DNA from: Fusobacteriales bacterium
GTDB taxonomy: Bacteria > Fusobacteriota > Fusobacteriia > Fusobacteriales > Fusobacteriaceae
NCBI GenBank assembly: GCA_020063625.1
Contig: JAICDD010000004.1
Span: 1 to 64,000, forward strand
Length of the DNA stretch: 64,000 bases
Direction: 5' to 3'
This document shows, one piece after another, positions 10,485 to 19,475 of this stretch. The translations under genes were made by a program, and so were the position numbers. The notes below the pieces were generated by a model. That model was not told the origin of the DNA. It saw only the letters and a list, made by a program, of their open reading frames with translations, and searched no databases. How positions within the stretch are numbered: position 1 is the stretch's first letter; every line of letters begins with the position of its first letter.

Positions 10485-10554
10485 TGGGAGACCAAAAAGT
10501 TAATTTCTATAAAAAATTTTTAATTGATTTTTTAGAGATACTTTTGGTCACCCT
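10485..10554. repeat. Intergenic nested palindrome, copy A
   Basis: Left arm GGGAGACCAAAAAGTTA and right arm TACTTTTGGTCACCC are near-perfect reverse complements about 37 bases apart, enclosing an AT-rich inner inverted repeat (TCTATAAAAAAT / ATTTTTTAGAGA-like). It lies between the dnaK terminator and the next gene. Outer arms match copies C, H and I; the inner arm differs. Confidence 0.75.
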
Positions 10555-10603
10555 TAGTTTAATTATTTTTTGCTTTAAATTTATAAAAAAGGGGTGTAAT
10601 TTT

Positions 10604-11056
10604 ATGATAGAATTAAAATTAATGTCAGAAGAAGACTTTCAAATCATAAAAGGTAAAATGATAGCCGATTATTCTAAATCTAAAGTAACTATAGGAGTAT
10701 GGGCAGAAGAAGAAGCATTAGAACTAGCAAAAGAAACTTTTAATACACTTTTAAAAAATGGTTTAGCAACGAAAAAACACTATTTTTATAATATCTATAA
10801 AAATAATGAAAAAATAGGATATACATGGAATGCTATTCCTGATAGAGAGATGTTTATCTATAATGTAGAAGTTTTTGAAAAATATAAAGATATGGAATAT
10901 GAAGATGAAATAATGAAAAAAATAGAAGAAAATGCTAAAAAATTAGGAGCAAATAGAATAACAGTACATTTATTTGGAAATTCAATAGAACTATTAAAAA
11001 TGTATCAAAAAATGGGATACCAATTAACAGATATAACTATATGTAAAAAAGTATAA
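10604..11056 (+). CDS. GNAT-family N-acetyltransferase
   Basis: About 150 residues. GNAT-like C-terminal half: MFIYNVEVFEKYKDMEYEDEIMKKIEENAKKLGANRITVHLFGNSIELLKMYQKMGYQ, including the typical helix and 'N...L..MYQKMGY' acceptor-side motif. The acetyl-CoA loop is less canonical than in RimI. The substrate is unknown. I use ATG 10604, eight bases after AAGGGGTG, and not the TTG at 10544, which falls inside repeat copy A. Together with the next gene it separates dnaK from dnaJ. Confidence 0.8.
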   Translation: MIELKLMSEEDFQIIKGKMIADYSKSKVTIGVWAEEEALELAKETFNTLLKNGLATKKHYFYNIYKNNEKIGYTWNAIPDREMFIYNVEVFEKYKDMEYEDEIMKKIEENAKKLGANRITVHLFGNSIELLKMYQKMGYQLTDITICKKV

Positions 11057-11067
11057 AGGGGAAAAAT

Positions 11068-11931
11068 ATGAATATTATAGAAAATGATTTTTTAAAAGTA
11101 GAAATAGCTGATAAAGGTGCTGAAATAAAAAAAATAATTAATAAGAAAAATAATCAAAATTATATATGGAAAGGTGATAATAACTATTGGGGGAAAACGG
11201 CACCAGTATTATTTCCTTTTATTGGTGGACAAAAAAATGGTAAATTTATTGTAGATGGAAAAGAGTATTCTCAATTAAAGCATGGATTTGCTAGAGATAA
11301 TGATTTTAAAGTAATAGAAAAAAATCAAACAAAAATAAAATATTTATTTAGTTATTCAGAAGATACATTAAAACAGTATCCTTTTAAATTTAATCTTTAT
11401 ATTATATATACATTAGATGAAAATAGATTAAAAACAGAATATATAGTAGAAAATCTTGATAATAAAGAGATGTATTTCTCTATAGGAGCACATCCTGCAT
11501 TTTCACTTTTAGTAAATGAAAATATAAAATATGAAGATTATTATTTAGAGTTTGAACAAGAAGAGGAATTAAAATCTTTTATTATAGATGGTGTTTTATT
11601 AAAAAAAGAAAAAGTAAACTTAGGGAAAAGAAAAATACTTGAATTAAAAAAAGATACATTTAAAAATGATGCATTTGTTTTTGAAAATCTTAAGTCTAAA
11701 GAGATAACATTAAAAAATAAAAAGGATAATAGACAAGTGAAAGTAATATTTGATAAATTTCCATATTTAGCACTTTGGAATGTAGTAAATGCAGAGTTTG
11801 TATGTATAGAACCTTGGTGTGGAGTAAATGACTTTACTGATTTTAATGGAGAATTAAAAGATAAAATAGGAGTAGAAAAATTAGAAGAATTAGGAAAATT
11901 TAAGAGAGAGTTAATTTTTGAGATAGTATAA
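11068..11931 (+). CDS. Aldose 1-epimerase family protein (LacX-like)
   Basis: 287 residues of the galactose-mutarotase fold. Recognisable segments are WGKTAPVLFPFIGG, LKHGFARDNDF (with the His of the active-site region), SIGAHPAFSLL and the late acidic box CIEPWCGVNDFTDF. LacX-type proteins are predicted to interconvert anomers of sugars or sugar phosphates; the substrate is unproven. It sits 11 bases after the acetyltransferase gene and 17 bases before dnaJ, so it is probably cotranscribed with dnaJ. Confidence 0.85.
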   Translation: MNIIENDFLKVEIADKGAEIKKIINKKNNQNYIWKGDNNYWGKTAPVLFPFIGGQKNGKFIVDGKEYSQLKHGFARDNDFKVIEKNQTKIKYLFSYSEDTLKQYPFKFNLYIIYTLDENRLKTEYIVENLDNKEMYFSIGAHPAFSLLVNENIKYEDYYLEFEQEEELKSFIIDGVLLKKEKVNLGKRKILELKKDTFKNDAFVFENLKSKEITLKNKKDNRQVKVIFDKFPYLALWNVVNAEFVCIEPWCGVNDFTDFNGELKDKIGVEKLEELGKFKRELIFEIV

Positions 11932-11948
11932 TTTGGAGGAGATGAAAA

Positions 11949-13118
11949 ATGGCAAAAAAAGATTATTATGAAGTATTGGGAGTATCCAAAACTGCTAGTG
12001 ATGCCGAAATAAAAAAAGCATATAGAAAACTTGCTATGAAATATCATCCTGATAAGTTTACAAGTGCTAGTGATGCTGAAAAAAAAGAAGCAGAATTAAA
12101 ATTTAAAGAGATAAATGATGCATATCAAGTATTGTCAGATAAAGATAAAAGAGCAAAATATGACCAATTTGGACATGCTGCATTTGATGGAATGGGTGGA
12201 GCAGGAGGCTCTGGATTTGGAGGATTCTCAGATTTTGGAGGATTTGAAGATTTAGGCGATATATTTAGTTCATTTTTTGGAGGTGGATTTGGTGGAGGCT
12301 CTAGTAGATCTAGAGTTAGACCAGGTAGTGACCTTAGATATAATTTAGAATTAACATTAGAAGAAGTAGCTTTTGGAGTAGAAAAAGAGATAACTTATAG
12401 AAGAACAGGAAAATGTCATACATGTAATGGTACAGGAGCAAAACCAGGTACAAAAATAAAAACATGTAGTAAATGTAATGGTACAGGTAAAATAAGAGAA
12501 AGACAACAAACAATGTTTGGTATTTTTGAAAATGTAGCAGAATGTGATGTATGTCATGGAAAAGGTGAAATACCAGAAGAAAAATGTCATACATGTAATG
12601 GTACAGGAGTAGAAAGAGAAAAAGTAACTAAAAAAGTAAAAATACCTGCAGGAATAGAAGAAAATCAAAGATTAAGACTTAGTGGAATGGGAGATGCTAG
12701 TACAACTGGTGGTCCTAATGGTGATCTTTATATCTATATTACTGTAAAACCACATGAAATATTTGAAAGAATAGATGATAATGTAGTATGTGAAGTACCT
12801 ATTAGCTTTGCAACAGCTTCTCTTGGAGGAGAGATAGAAGTACCTACTTTAGAAGGAACAGTAAAAATAAAAATACCAGCAGGTACTCAAAATGGAAAAG
12901 TATTCAAACTAAAAGGAAAAGGAATAAATAATTCTAGAGGATTTGGTAGAGGAGACCAACTTGTAAAAATACTTGTAGAGGTGCCAACAAATCTTACAAA
13001 AGAACAAAAAGAATTAATAGAAAAATTAGATGAAACATTTAAAAAAGACAATAAACAACATAAATTAGGAAAAAAGTTTAAAGATGCAGTAGATAAATTT
13101 AAATCAATGTTTGAATAA
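11949..13118 (+). CDS. dnaJ: Chaperone protein DnaJ (Hsp40)
   Basis: A 389-residue type I Hsp40. J domain (1-70) with HPD in MKYHPDKF; Gly/Phe-rich linker ([17 protein letters not shown]); four zinc-binding repeats [32 protein letters not shown]; then C-terminal beta domains. It stimulates DnaK ATPase and delivers substrates. GGAGGAG precedes the start. The coding sequences of zinc repeats 1 and 4 share an identical 28-base stretch. No CIRCE lies directly upstream, so full coregulation with dnaK would need read-through. Confidence 0.98.
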   Translation: MAKKDYYEVLGVSKTASDAEIKKAYRKLAMKYHPDKFTSASDAEKKEAELKFKEINDAYQVLSDKDKRAKYDQFGHAAFDGMGGAGGSGFGGFSDFGGFEDLGDIFSSFFGGGFGGGSSRSRVRPGSDLRYNLELTLEEVAFGVEKEITYRRTGKCHTCNGTGAKPGTKIKTCSKCNGTGKIRERQQTMFGIFENVAECDVCHGKGEIPEEKCHTCNGTGVEREKVTKKVKIPAGIEENQRLRLSGMGDASTTGGPNGDLYIYITVKPHEIFERIDDNVVCEVPISFATASLGGEIEVPTLEGTVKIKIPAGTQNGKVFKLKGKGINNSRGFGRGDQLVKILVEVPTNLTKEQKELIEKLDETFKKDNKQHKLGKKFKDAVDKFKSMFE

Positions 13119-13128
13119 AAATAATTTA

Positions 13129-13230
13129 GATAACCGAAAAGTTACTTTCATCATATAAATTAAAAACGAACTCTTTAAAATTAAGAGTTCGTTTAATTAA
13201 TTTATATTTTAGTGTTCTTTTTCAGTTATC
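13129..13230. repeat. Intergenic nested palindrome, copy B
   Basis: Outer arms GATAACCGAAAAGTTAC and GTTCTTTTTCAGTTATC; inner hairpin ACGAACTCTT / AAGAGTTCGT flanked by AAATTAAAA and TTTAATTAATTT. It begins 11 bases after the dnaJ stop. The inner stem carries GAACTC/GAGTTC where copy H has GAGTCC/GGACTC, so both arms have changed together. Confidence 0.85.
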
Positions 13231-13242
13231 TTTAAATTATAT

Positions 13243-13271
13243 TTGAAAAAAAAAAGTTACTGTGATATACT
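13243..13271 (+). promoter_or_regulatory. yajC promoter
   Basis: TTGAAA (13243-13248), 17-base spacer, TATACT (13266-13271), about 35 bases before the yajC start and just downstream of repeat copy B. Confidence 0.6.
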
Positions 13272-13305
13272 TTTTTATGAGTAAAATATATTATAGGAGG
13301 AAATT

Positions 13306-13620
13306 ATGTTAAATCAATTTATATCTTATGCAGCTGATGCGACTCAAAATCCTGCAGCAGGAATAATAAATTTAGTAGTAGTTCTTGTTGTATGGGGAGG
13401 AATTTTTTATTTTTTATTAATAAGACCAAACAAAAAAAGAGAAAAACAACATAAAGAAATGTTGTCAAATCTTAAAGTTGGAGATGTAGTAATAACTACT
13501 GGAGGGATAAAAGGAGAGATAGTAGCTATAACAGATGAATTTATCGAGCTTAGAGTAGATAAAGGTGTAAAAATAAGCTTTAAAAAATCTGTAATAGCAA
13601 CTGTATATAAAAGTAAATAA
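13306..13620 (+). CDS. yajC: Preprotein translocase subunit YajC
   Basis: 104 residues with a single membrane helix (IINLVVVLVVWGGIFYFLLI) followed by the YajC signature RPNKKREKQHKEMLSNLKVGDVVITTGGIKGEI. It is an accessory component of the SecDF-YajC complex in the inner membrane. AGGAGG lies before the ATG. It is monocistronic here: repeat copies B and C flank it and secD/secF are not adjacent. Confidence 0.95.
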   Translation: MLNQFISYAADATQNPAAGIINLVVVLVVWGGIFYFLLIRPNKKREKQHKEMLSNLKVGDVVITTGGIKGEIVAITDEFIELRVDKGVKISFKKSVIATVYKSK

Positions 13621-13624
13621 ATAT

Positions 13625-13739
13625 TGGGAGACTGAAAAGATAAGTTTTATTGAATAAATTAGAAAAGGACTCTTTAAAATTAAGAACTTTTTAAACTGAT
13701 TTATTTTAAACTGTACTTTTCAGTCACCTTTTTTTTAGA
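13625..13739. repeat. Intergenic nested palindrome, copy C
   Basis: Outer arms GGGAGACTGAAAAGATA (from 13626) and GTACTTTTCAGTCACCTT (to 13730); inner arms AAAAGGACTCTT / AAGAACTTTTT around taaaatt, less perfectly paired than in B or H. It begins 5 bases after the yajC stop and runs into eight T residues, so it can also serve as a terminator. Confidence 0.85.
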
Positions 13740-13754
13740 TAAAGGGGTAAATTA

Positions 13755-14777
13755 ATGAATAAACTAAAAATTGGTATACTTTATTTTCTGTGTTTTTTAT
13801 CTATATTTGGATTTGATATACAAAATATAAGATTTAATGATGAACCAAAACAAATAGTATTAGATATAAAAGGGGAAAACTCTCCTAAATATAGTGTAAA
13901 TTATGATGAAGTAACAAGGCTTATTTTTTTAGAAGTAGAAAATAGTAAATTATTAGAAAATATAGATAAAAAAATAGAAAAAGATGATGATTACATAGAA
14001 AAAATAGAAGCTATAGAATTAAATGAATCAACGGCTTTTTTTATAACACTAAAAGAAGAAGTAAAATATAAAGTAAGTACTTGGTATAATCCTACAAGAA
14101 TAGTTTTTAATTTACAAAAAGATAGTGATAAACCGATAATAGTAATAGATCCAGGTCATGGTGGACAAGATCCTGGAGCTGTAAATGGAAGGTATAAAGA
14201 AAAAGATCTTGTACTTAGTGTATCAAAATATTTAAGAGATATTTTAAAAAATGATTTTAAAGTTATTATGACAAGATCAACAGATGAATTTATTAGTCTA
14301 GGCGAAAGAAGTAGAATAGCAAATAAATATAATGCTAATTTATTAATAAGTATACATGCTAATGCAAGTCCATCAAAATCAGCAAATGGGTTTGAAGTTT
14401 TTTATTATTCAAAAAATCAAACAGAATATGCAAAACAACTTGCAAATTTTGAAAATAGTGTAGAAGAAAAGTTTGGTGGAAGTATTACAGCAACAGATTT
14501 AATAGTGAATGATATATTATATAGACAAAATCAAGAAAGGTCTGCCTTTTTAGCAAATAAATTAATAGAATATTATCCTATAAAATTAGGAATGGAAAAA
14601 AGAGGGAGTCACGGAGCTAATTTAGCAGTTTTAAGAGGAACAAATGCACCATCAATACTTATAGAATTAGGATTTATTACAAATAATAGTGAAGCAAGTA
14701 AAATGTTTAAAGAAGCTACTAAAAAAACAATGGCACAAAGTATAGCAAAAATAGTAAAAGAATATTTTGATAAATAG
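13755..14777 (+). CDS. N-acetylmuramoyl-L-alanine amidase (Amidase_3) with AMIN-like N-terminus
   Basis: 340 residues. A signal peptide (MNKLKIGILYFLCFLSIFG) and an AMIN-like beta domain (about 22-120) precede the zinc amidase domain. That domain has IDPGHGGQDPG (zinc His), YKEKDLVL (zinc Glu), LISIHANA (zinc His) and ILIELGFITN (catalytic Glu). It cleaves the bond between muramic acid and the stem peptide in the periplasm, typically for daughter-cell separation. It is followed closely by the GerMN gene, a pairing that suggests a shared cell-wall role. Confidence 0.92.
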   Translation: MNKLKIGILYFLCFLSIFGFDIQNIRFNDEPKQIVLDIKGENSPKYSVNYDEVTRLIFLEVENSKLLENIDKKIEKDDDYIEKIEAIELNESTAFFITLKEEVKYKVSTWYNPTRIVFNLQKDSDKPIIVIDPGHGGQDPGAVNGRYKEKDLVLSVSKYLRDILKNDFKVIMTRSTDEFISLGERSRIANKYNANLLISIHANASPSKSANGFEVFYYSKNQTEYAKQLANFENSVEEKFGGSITATDLIVNDILYRQNQERSAFLANKLIEYYPIKLGMEKRGSHGANLAVLRGTNAPSILIELGFITNNSEASKMFKEATKKTMAQSIAKIVKEYFDK

Positions 14778-14789
14778 TGAGGAGAAAAA

Positions 14790-15335
14790 TTGAAAAAATA
14801 TATTTGGATAAATGTTGTAATAGGAGTATTGTTGATAATTTCAATAGTCTTTCATAAAAAATATGTTTTAGATTATGATTTTACTAAGACAAAAAAGATA
14901 TATTCAAAAGAGGATAAAATAGAAAAAATAGAATATGAAAGTATAGACATATATATTCCAGATATAAATTTTAATAAATTAATTCCTTTAAGAACTAAAA
15001 TAGAAAAAACAGAAAATACAAGTAAAAAAATACGTATTATTTATAATGAAATAGTAGATAATACTCAGGATTTACCACAAGCTTTTATAAATAAAAATGT
15101 TATTTTGAAAAATATTTTTATTAAAAAAGGTGTTTTATATCTAAATTTTAATAAAAAGCTGGTGGAAAATATAAAAAATGAAAAACAAGAACTTTTAGTA
15201 ATTTACTCATTAGTAAATAGTTTTACAGGTGTAGAAGGAATTGAAAAAGTTAAAATTTTAATAGAAAACGAAGAACAAGAAAAATTAAAATTTTATAATA
15301 TAACTAATTATTTTGAAAAGGATTTAACTATTTAA
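14790..15335 (+). CDS. GerMN-domain protein, membrane-anchored
   Basis: 181 residues: an N-terminal membrane anchor (YIWINVVIGVLLIISIVF), a short linker and one GerMN-like domain, visible as LPQAFINKNVILKNIFIKKGVLYLNFNKKLVEN and LLVIYSLVNSFTGVEGIEKVKILIENEE. GerMN domains are found in extracytoplasmic cell-wall-associated proteins, often with amidases. The start is TTG 14790 with a GAGGAG site. It lies 12 bases after the amidase and 12 before the TPR gene, so the three form an operon. Confidence 0.8.
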   Translation: MKKYIWINVVIGVLLIISIVFHKKYVLDYDFTKTKKIYSKEDKIEKIEYESIDIYIPDINFNKLIPLRTKIEKTENTSKKIRIIYNEIVDNTQDLPQAFINKNVILKNIFIKKGVLYLNFNKKLVENIKNEKQELLVIYSLVNSFTGVEGIEKVKILIENEEQEKLKFYNITNYFEKDLTI

Positions 15336-15347
15336 AAAAAGGAGAAA

Positions 15348-16700
15348 ATGATGCTTTTTATAATAGGAATTTTATTTGTTTCAATTGTAATATTTTTTGT
15401 ATATTTAATGATTTTTTATGGGAGACAAGTAATAATAGGTGATGCTGAAAATTTTTATAAAACAGGAAATATAGAAAAAGCAATAGAGAATTTAAAAAAT
15501 TATAAATCAACTAGACCAAATGATATAAAAGCTAGATTACTTCTTGCTAAAATATATTATGAACAAGGAAATAAAGTTGAAAGTTTAAAAGAATATATTA
15601 GTGTTTCATTAAATAAAAAAGCAACTCCTGAAGAAAAAGGAGATGCTTATGCGATGATAACTAAAATGTATTTAGAACAAAAAGATTATAATAAAGCAAT
15701 AGAGTATGTAATAAATGGATTAAAAGTTAATAATAGAAATCCTTTGTTATTTTGTTATTTAGGAATGATTTATGGTGTAATGGGAAAAGAAGCAAAAGCT
15801 ATTAGAGCATTTAATGAAGCTCTTACTTTAGATAGGTCACATATACTTACTAGATTAGAATTAGCAAAATTACATCTTAAAACAAAAAATAAATTTAAAG
15901 CTAGATTTCAATTAAAAAAAGTAATAGAGCTTGATCCATTTAATGATGAAGCAAAATATGAGTTAGCAAAAATTCATTATGAAGAAGATGAATTAGAAGA
16001 CGCTGCAAAATTAATGGAACAATTAAAAGAAATAGAAGGAAGAGAAGAGCTATATTATACAGTTTTATTAAAATATTATATTGAACAAGATAATCTAGAG
16101 AGACAAGAGAGTATAATAAAGAAAATGCTTGAATTAGATGATATATTTAAAGCTGAAAAACCTTCACTTTTATATGATTTAGGAATGATTTATGAAAAAC
16201 AAGATGAATATGAAAAAGCATTAGAATACTTTAAATTAGTAAAAGAATACAATCCGCGATATAAAGATATTGAAAGTAGAATTCAAAATATAATAAAAAT
16301 ATTAAATCCAGAAGAATATGAGAAAATGATAGATGGAATAGATTATGGAATATTAGAACTAGATGACTTATTAGATTTATTTAAAAGTGTAATAGAAAAA
16401 TTAGGACTAAAGTTAGCTTATGAAATAGAAGAGAGTAAAGATAAAATTATGGCAATGGCAGTAGACCAATATAATCCAAAAGACAAGTTTTTAGTACAAA
16501 TAATGAATATTGATAGAGATATTACAGTAAGAGACCTGCAGCTTTTTGTTGAACAATTTGAAATACATAAAGCTACAAATGGTATATTTATAACAACAAA
16601 AACATATAATGAGCAAGCTGTAACTTATGCAGAAGCATTAGAAAATGTAGAGTTATTAGACAAAATGCATTTATATGATTTAGTTGGTGAATTAGAATAA
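15348..16700 (+). CDS. Membrane-anchored TPR protein with Mrr-like C-terminal domain
   Basis: 450 residues. One N-terminal membrane helix (IIGILFVSIVIFFVYLMIFY), then TPR-type helical repeats over about 30-320 (for example GNIEKAIENLKNYKSTRPND, KEAKAIRAFNEALTLDRSH). The last 120 residues look like an Mrr-type restriction-endonuclease fold, with FLVQIMNIDRDITVRDLQLFVEQFEIH and NGIFITTKTYNEQAVTYAEALENVELLDKMHLYDLV. The position where active Mrr enzymes have a QxK catalytic pair reads VQIMN, so the nuclease is probably inactive. Function unknown; it may be a scaffold. Cotranscribed with the amidase and GerMN genes. Confidence 0.75.
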   Translation: MMLFIIGILFVSIVIFFVYLMIFYGRQVIIGDAENFYKTGNIEKAIENLKNYKSTRPNDIKARLLLAKIYYEQGNKVESLKEYISVSLNKKATPEEKGDAYAMITKMYLEQKDYNKAIEYVINGLKVNNRNPLLFCYLGMIYGVMGKEAKAIRAFNEALTLDRSHILTRLELAKLHLKTKNKFKARFQLKKVIELDPFNDEAKYELAKIHYEEDELEDAAKLMEQLKEIEGREELYYTVLLKYYIEQDNLERQESIIKKMLELDDIFKAEKPSLLYDLGMIYEKQDEYEKALEYFKLVKEYNPRYKDIESRIQNIIKILNPEEYEKMIDGIDYGILELDDLLDLFKSVIEKLGLKLAYEIEESKDKIMAMAVDQYNPKDKFLVQIMNIDRDITVRDLQLFVEQFEIHKATNGIFITTKTYNEQAVTYAEALENVELLDKMHLYDLVGELE

Positions 16701-16705
16701 TAAAA

Positions 16706-16756
16706 AACGGACCGAAAACAAGTTTATTAATAATTTCGGTCTGTTAATATTTTTTG
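16706..16756 (+). terminator. Terminator after the TPR/Mrr-like gene
   Basis: AACGGACCGAAA (16706-16717) pairs with TTTCGGTCTGTT (16734-16745), followed by AATATTTTTT. The arm GGACCGAAAA resembles the outer arms of the nested palindromes, so this may be a shortened member. Confidence 0.75.
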
Positions 16757-16770
16757 AATGGAGTGATTTT

Positions 16771-17349
16771 ATGATAAATTATGCTAAAAAAAATAGATTT
16801 ATTAAAGAAAAAATAAAAGAGTTTGCAACAGAAAGAAGATATAAACATATACTTTCTGTTGTAGATATGGCAAAAAAATTAGCTAATCATTATAATGTAA
16901 ATGTAGATAAAGTAGAAACAGCAGCTCTTTTACATGATGTATCAAAACATTTTACTTTAAATGAAATGTTAAATTTTTTAGATAAAGAAGAGATAGAAAA
17001 AGAGTATTTATTAGGTGAGTTGTTACATGGTTATGCAGGTGCTGTATTTTCTAGAAATTTTTTTAAAATAAATGATAAAGATATATTAAATGCAATAAAA
17101 TATCATACAATTGGAAGAAAAGCTATGAGTATTTATGAAAAAATAATATATATAGCTGATGCGGTAGAAGAAACAAGAAATTATGAAGGAGTAGAAAAGA
17201 TAAGAAAATTAGCATTTGAAGATATAGATTTAGCTATTTTAAAAGAAGCTAATTTAAAAATAAAATTTTTAATAGATAAAAATGTAATAATTCATCCTAG
17301 TACGCTAGAGATGCGAAATTATTATTTAAATAAAATATATGGAAGATAG
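16771..17349 (+). CDS. yqeK: YqeK-type HD hydrolase, predicted symmetrical Ap4A hydrolase
   Basis: 192 residues, HD superfamily. Metal-binding motif ALLHDVSKHF, upstream RRYKHILSVVDMAKKLA, then LLHGYAGAVFSR and KYHTIGRKAMSIYEKIIYIADAVEETR, all typical of YqeK. Family members hydrolyse diadenosine tetraphosphate to ADP. In many bacteria the gene neighbours nadD and rsfS; neither is here, and it instead precedes rnr by 8 bases. Confidence 0.9.
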   Translation: MINYAKKNRFIKEKIKEFATERRYKHILSVVDMAKKLANHYNVNVDKVETAALLHDVSKHFTLNEMLNFLDKEEIEKEYLLGELLHGYAGAVFSRNFFKINDKDILNAIKYHTIGRKAMSIYEKIIYIADAVEETRNYEGVEKIRKLAFEDIDLAILKEANLKIKFLIDKNVIIHPSTLEMRNYYLNKIYGR

Positions 17350-17357
17350 GAGTAAAA

Positions 17358-19475
17358 ATGATAGATAGAGAATTAGAAATATTAAGAGAACATTTAAAAA
17401 TAAAAAAGAAAGCAGTGACAATAAAAGAGCTTTTTAGTATAGTAAGTTGGTCACCTAAAAAAAAGAAAAATAATATGAATATTATAGATAAATGGATAGA
17501 AAATGGTGATTTAGTAAAATTAAAAAGTGGAAAATATAATATACCAGAAAATATTGGATATATAAAAGGGACATTAGATGTAGTAAAAAATAGATTTGCA
17601 TTTGTTGATGGTGAAGAGTTTAGTGTATTTGTTCCAAAATCAAAATTTAATGGTGCATTTTCAGGAGATACTGTACTTGTAAAAATAACTAAAGAAAATG
17701 AAGATGGAAAAAACAAAGAGGGAGAAGTAGAAAAAGTATTAAAAAGAGAGAATGATAAAATAATAGGAATTTTACAAAGAAAACCTAATTTTGGATTTGT
17801 AGTTCCATTTCAAAATTTTGGTAAAGATATATTTATACCTAAAAATAAAATGCAAAATGCAAAAGATGGTGAATTAGTATTAGTTGAAATTACTTTTTGG
17901 GGAAATAATGATAAAAAACCAGAGGGAAAAATAGTAGATATATTAGGAGATCCATTTGATAGTGAGGTAATGATAGAAGCTCTTTTAAAAAGAGAAGGAA
18001 TACAAGAGGAATTTCCTTTAGAAGTAAAAAAAGAGATAAATAAATTAGTTTCAACTAATTATGAAATTGATGAAAATAGAGTAGACTTAAGAGATTATAA
18101 TATAATTACAATAGATGGTGCAGATGCAAAAGACCTTGATGATGCAGTATATGTAGAAAAAAATGGAGAAAATTATAGACTTATAGTAAGTATAGCAGAT
18201 GTTAGTTATTATGTAAAAGAGGGTTCAGCACTAGATGAAGAAGCATATAAAAGAGGAAATTCTATATATTTAGTAGATAGAGTAATACCTATGTTTCCAA
18301 AAGAGCTTTCAAATGGATTATGTTCTTTAAATCCATATGAAGATAAATTTACTTTTACATGTGATATGATAATAGATAAAAAAGGTAGAGTAATAGATCA
18401 TAAAGTATATAAATCTGTAATACGTAGTGTAGAAAGAATGACATATAGAGATGTAAATGAGATATATAAAGGAAATGAAGAATTAAGTAATAAATATTCA
18501 AATATAAAAGAAATGCTTTTTTTAATGTTAGAACTATCTAAAATTCTTAGACAAGTAAAAAAATCAAGAGGTGCTATAGATTTTGATTTACCAGAAATCA
18601 AAGTAGTATTAGATGAAAATAAAAAAGTTGATTATATAAAAACTAGAGAAAGAGGAGAAGCGGAAAAAGTAATAGAAGATTTTATGATTGCTGCAAATGA
18701 AACTGTTGCTGAAAAAATATTTTGGTTAGAAATACCTTCAATATATCGTACACATGATAAACCAGATGAAGAAAGACTTTTAAAACTTAATGAATCACTT
18801 TCAAAATTTGGATATAATTTGCACAATTTAGATGAATTACATCCAGGAAAATTTCAAAAAATAATAGAAGATTCAAAAGAAAAAGGTATAAATATGATAA
18901 TTCATAAACTTATACTTATGTCTTTAAAACAAGCAAGATATACAAAAGAAAATACAGGACATTTTGGATTATCGTCAACATATTATACACATTTTACCTC
19001 TCCAATAAGAAGATATGCTGATTTAGTTGTACATAGAGTACTTACAGATACACTTTCAAAGTATCCATCTAAAAAAAGAATAAAATATCTTGATAATACT
19101 CTTGATGAAGTAGGGAAACACATATCTAAAACTGAAAGAGCAGCAATGAGTATAGAAGAAGAAAGCATTAGAATAAAAGTAGTAGAATATATGAAAGATA
19201 AAATTGGTAATGAATACAGTGCTATAATTACAGGAATGAATAAAAATGGTATATTTATGGAAACAGAAGAGTATATAGATTGTTTTTATAATGTGATTCA
19301 ATCAAAATCATATCATGAATATGATGAAGAGAGCTTAACTATGATAGATACAGATAATAATATTACATATAAAATTGGTGATAAATTGAAAGTAATGATA
19401 GTAAGAGTAGATATGAAAGAATTAGAAATAGAAGTTATTCCTATTGAAATGATAGAAAAAAATAGTGAGAGTTAA
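17358..19475 (+). CDS. rnr: Ribonuclease R
   Basis: A 705-residue processive 3'-5' exoribonuclease. An N-terminal winged helix/cold-shock region (to about 190) leads into the RNB domain with the acidic cluster ITIDGADAKDLDDAVYVE. Further RNB landmarks are RGNSIYLVDRVIPMFPKELSNGLCSLNP and TYYTHFTSPIRRYADLVVHRVL, and an S1 domain forms the C-terminus. Length and order match RNase R better than RNase II. It shares an operon with yqeK and ends in a hairpin that contains its own stop codon. Confidence 0.96.
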   Translation: MIDRELEILREHLKIKKKAVTIKELFSIVSWSPKKKKNNMNIIDKWIENGDLVKLKSGKYNIPENIGYIKGTLDVVKNRFAFVDGEEFSVFVPKSKFNGAFSGDTVLVKITKENEDGKNKEGEVEKVLKRENDKIIGILQRKPNFGFVVPFQNFGKDIFIPKNKMQNAKDGELVLVEITFWGNNDKKPEGKIVDILGDPFDSEVMIEALLKREGIQEEFPLEVKKEINKLVSTNYEIDENRVDLRDYNIITIDGADAKDLDDAVYVEKNGENYRLIVSIADVSYYVKEGSALDEEAYKRGNSIYLVDRVIPMFPKELSNGLCSLNPYEDKFTFTCDMIIDKKGRVIDHKVYKSVIRSVERMTYRDVNEIYKGNEELSNKYSNIKEMLFLMLELSKILRQVKKSRGAIDFDLPEIKVVLDENKKVDYIKTRERGEAEKVIEDFMIAANETVAEKIFWLEIPSIYRTHDKPDEERLLKLNESLSKFGYNLHNLDELHPGKFQKIIEDSKEKGINMIIHKLILMSLKQARYTKENTGHFGLSSTYYTHFTSPIRRYADLVVHRVLTDTLSKYPSKKRIKYLDNTLDEVGKHISKTERAAMSIEEESIRIKVVEYMKDKIGNEYSAIITGMNKNGIFMETEEYIDCFYNVIQSKSYHEYDEESLTMIDTDNNITYKIGDKLKVMIVRVDMKELEIEVIPIEMIEKNSES

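Noticed and set aside
10544-10603. N-terminal extension of the acetyltransferase from TTG 10544
   Set aside because: The extension lies in the right arm of repeat copy A, and ATG 10604 has a proper ribosome site.
11541-12047. 168-residue minus-strand ORF across the epimerase-dnaJ junction
   Set aside because: Overlaps two well-supported genes and has Ser/Phe-rich shadow composition.
12334-12668. Two Cys/Tyr/Phe-rich minus-strand ORFs opposite dnaJ
   Set aside because: Their Cys/Met/Thr pattern is the complement of the zinc-finger codons (TGT, ACA, CAT); not independent genes.
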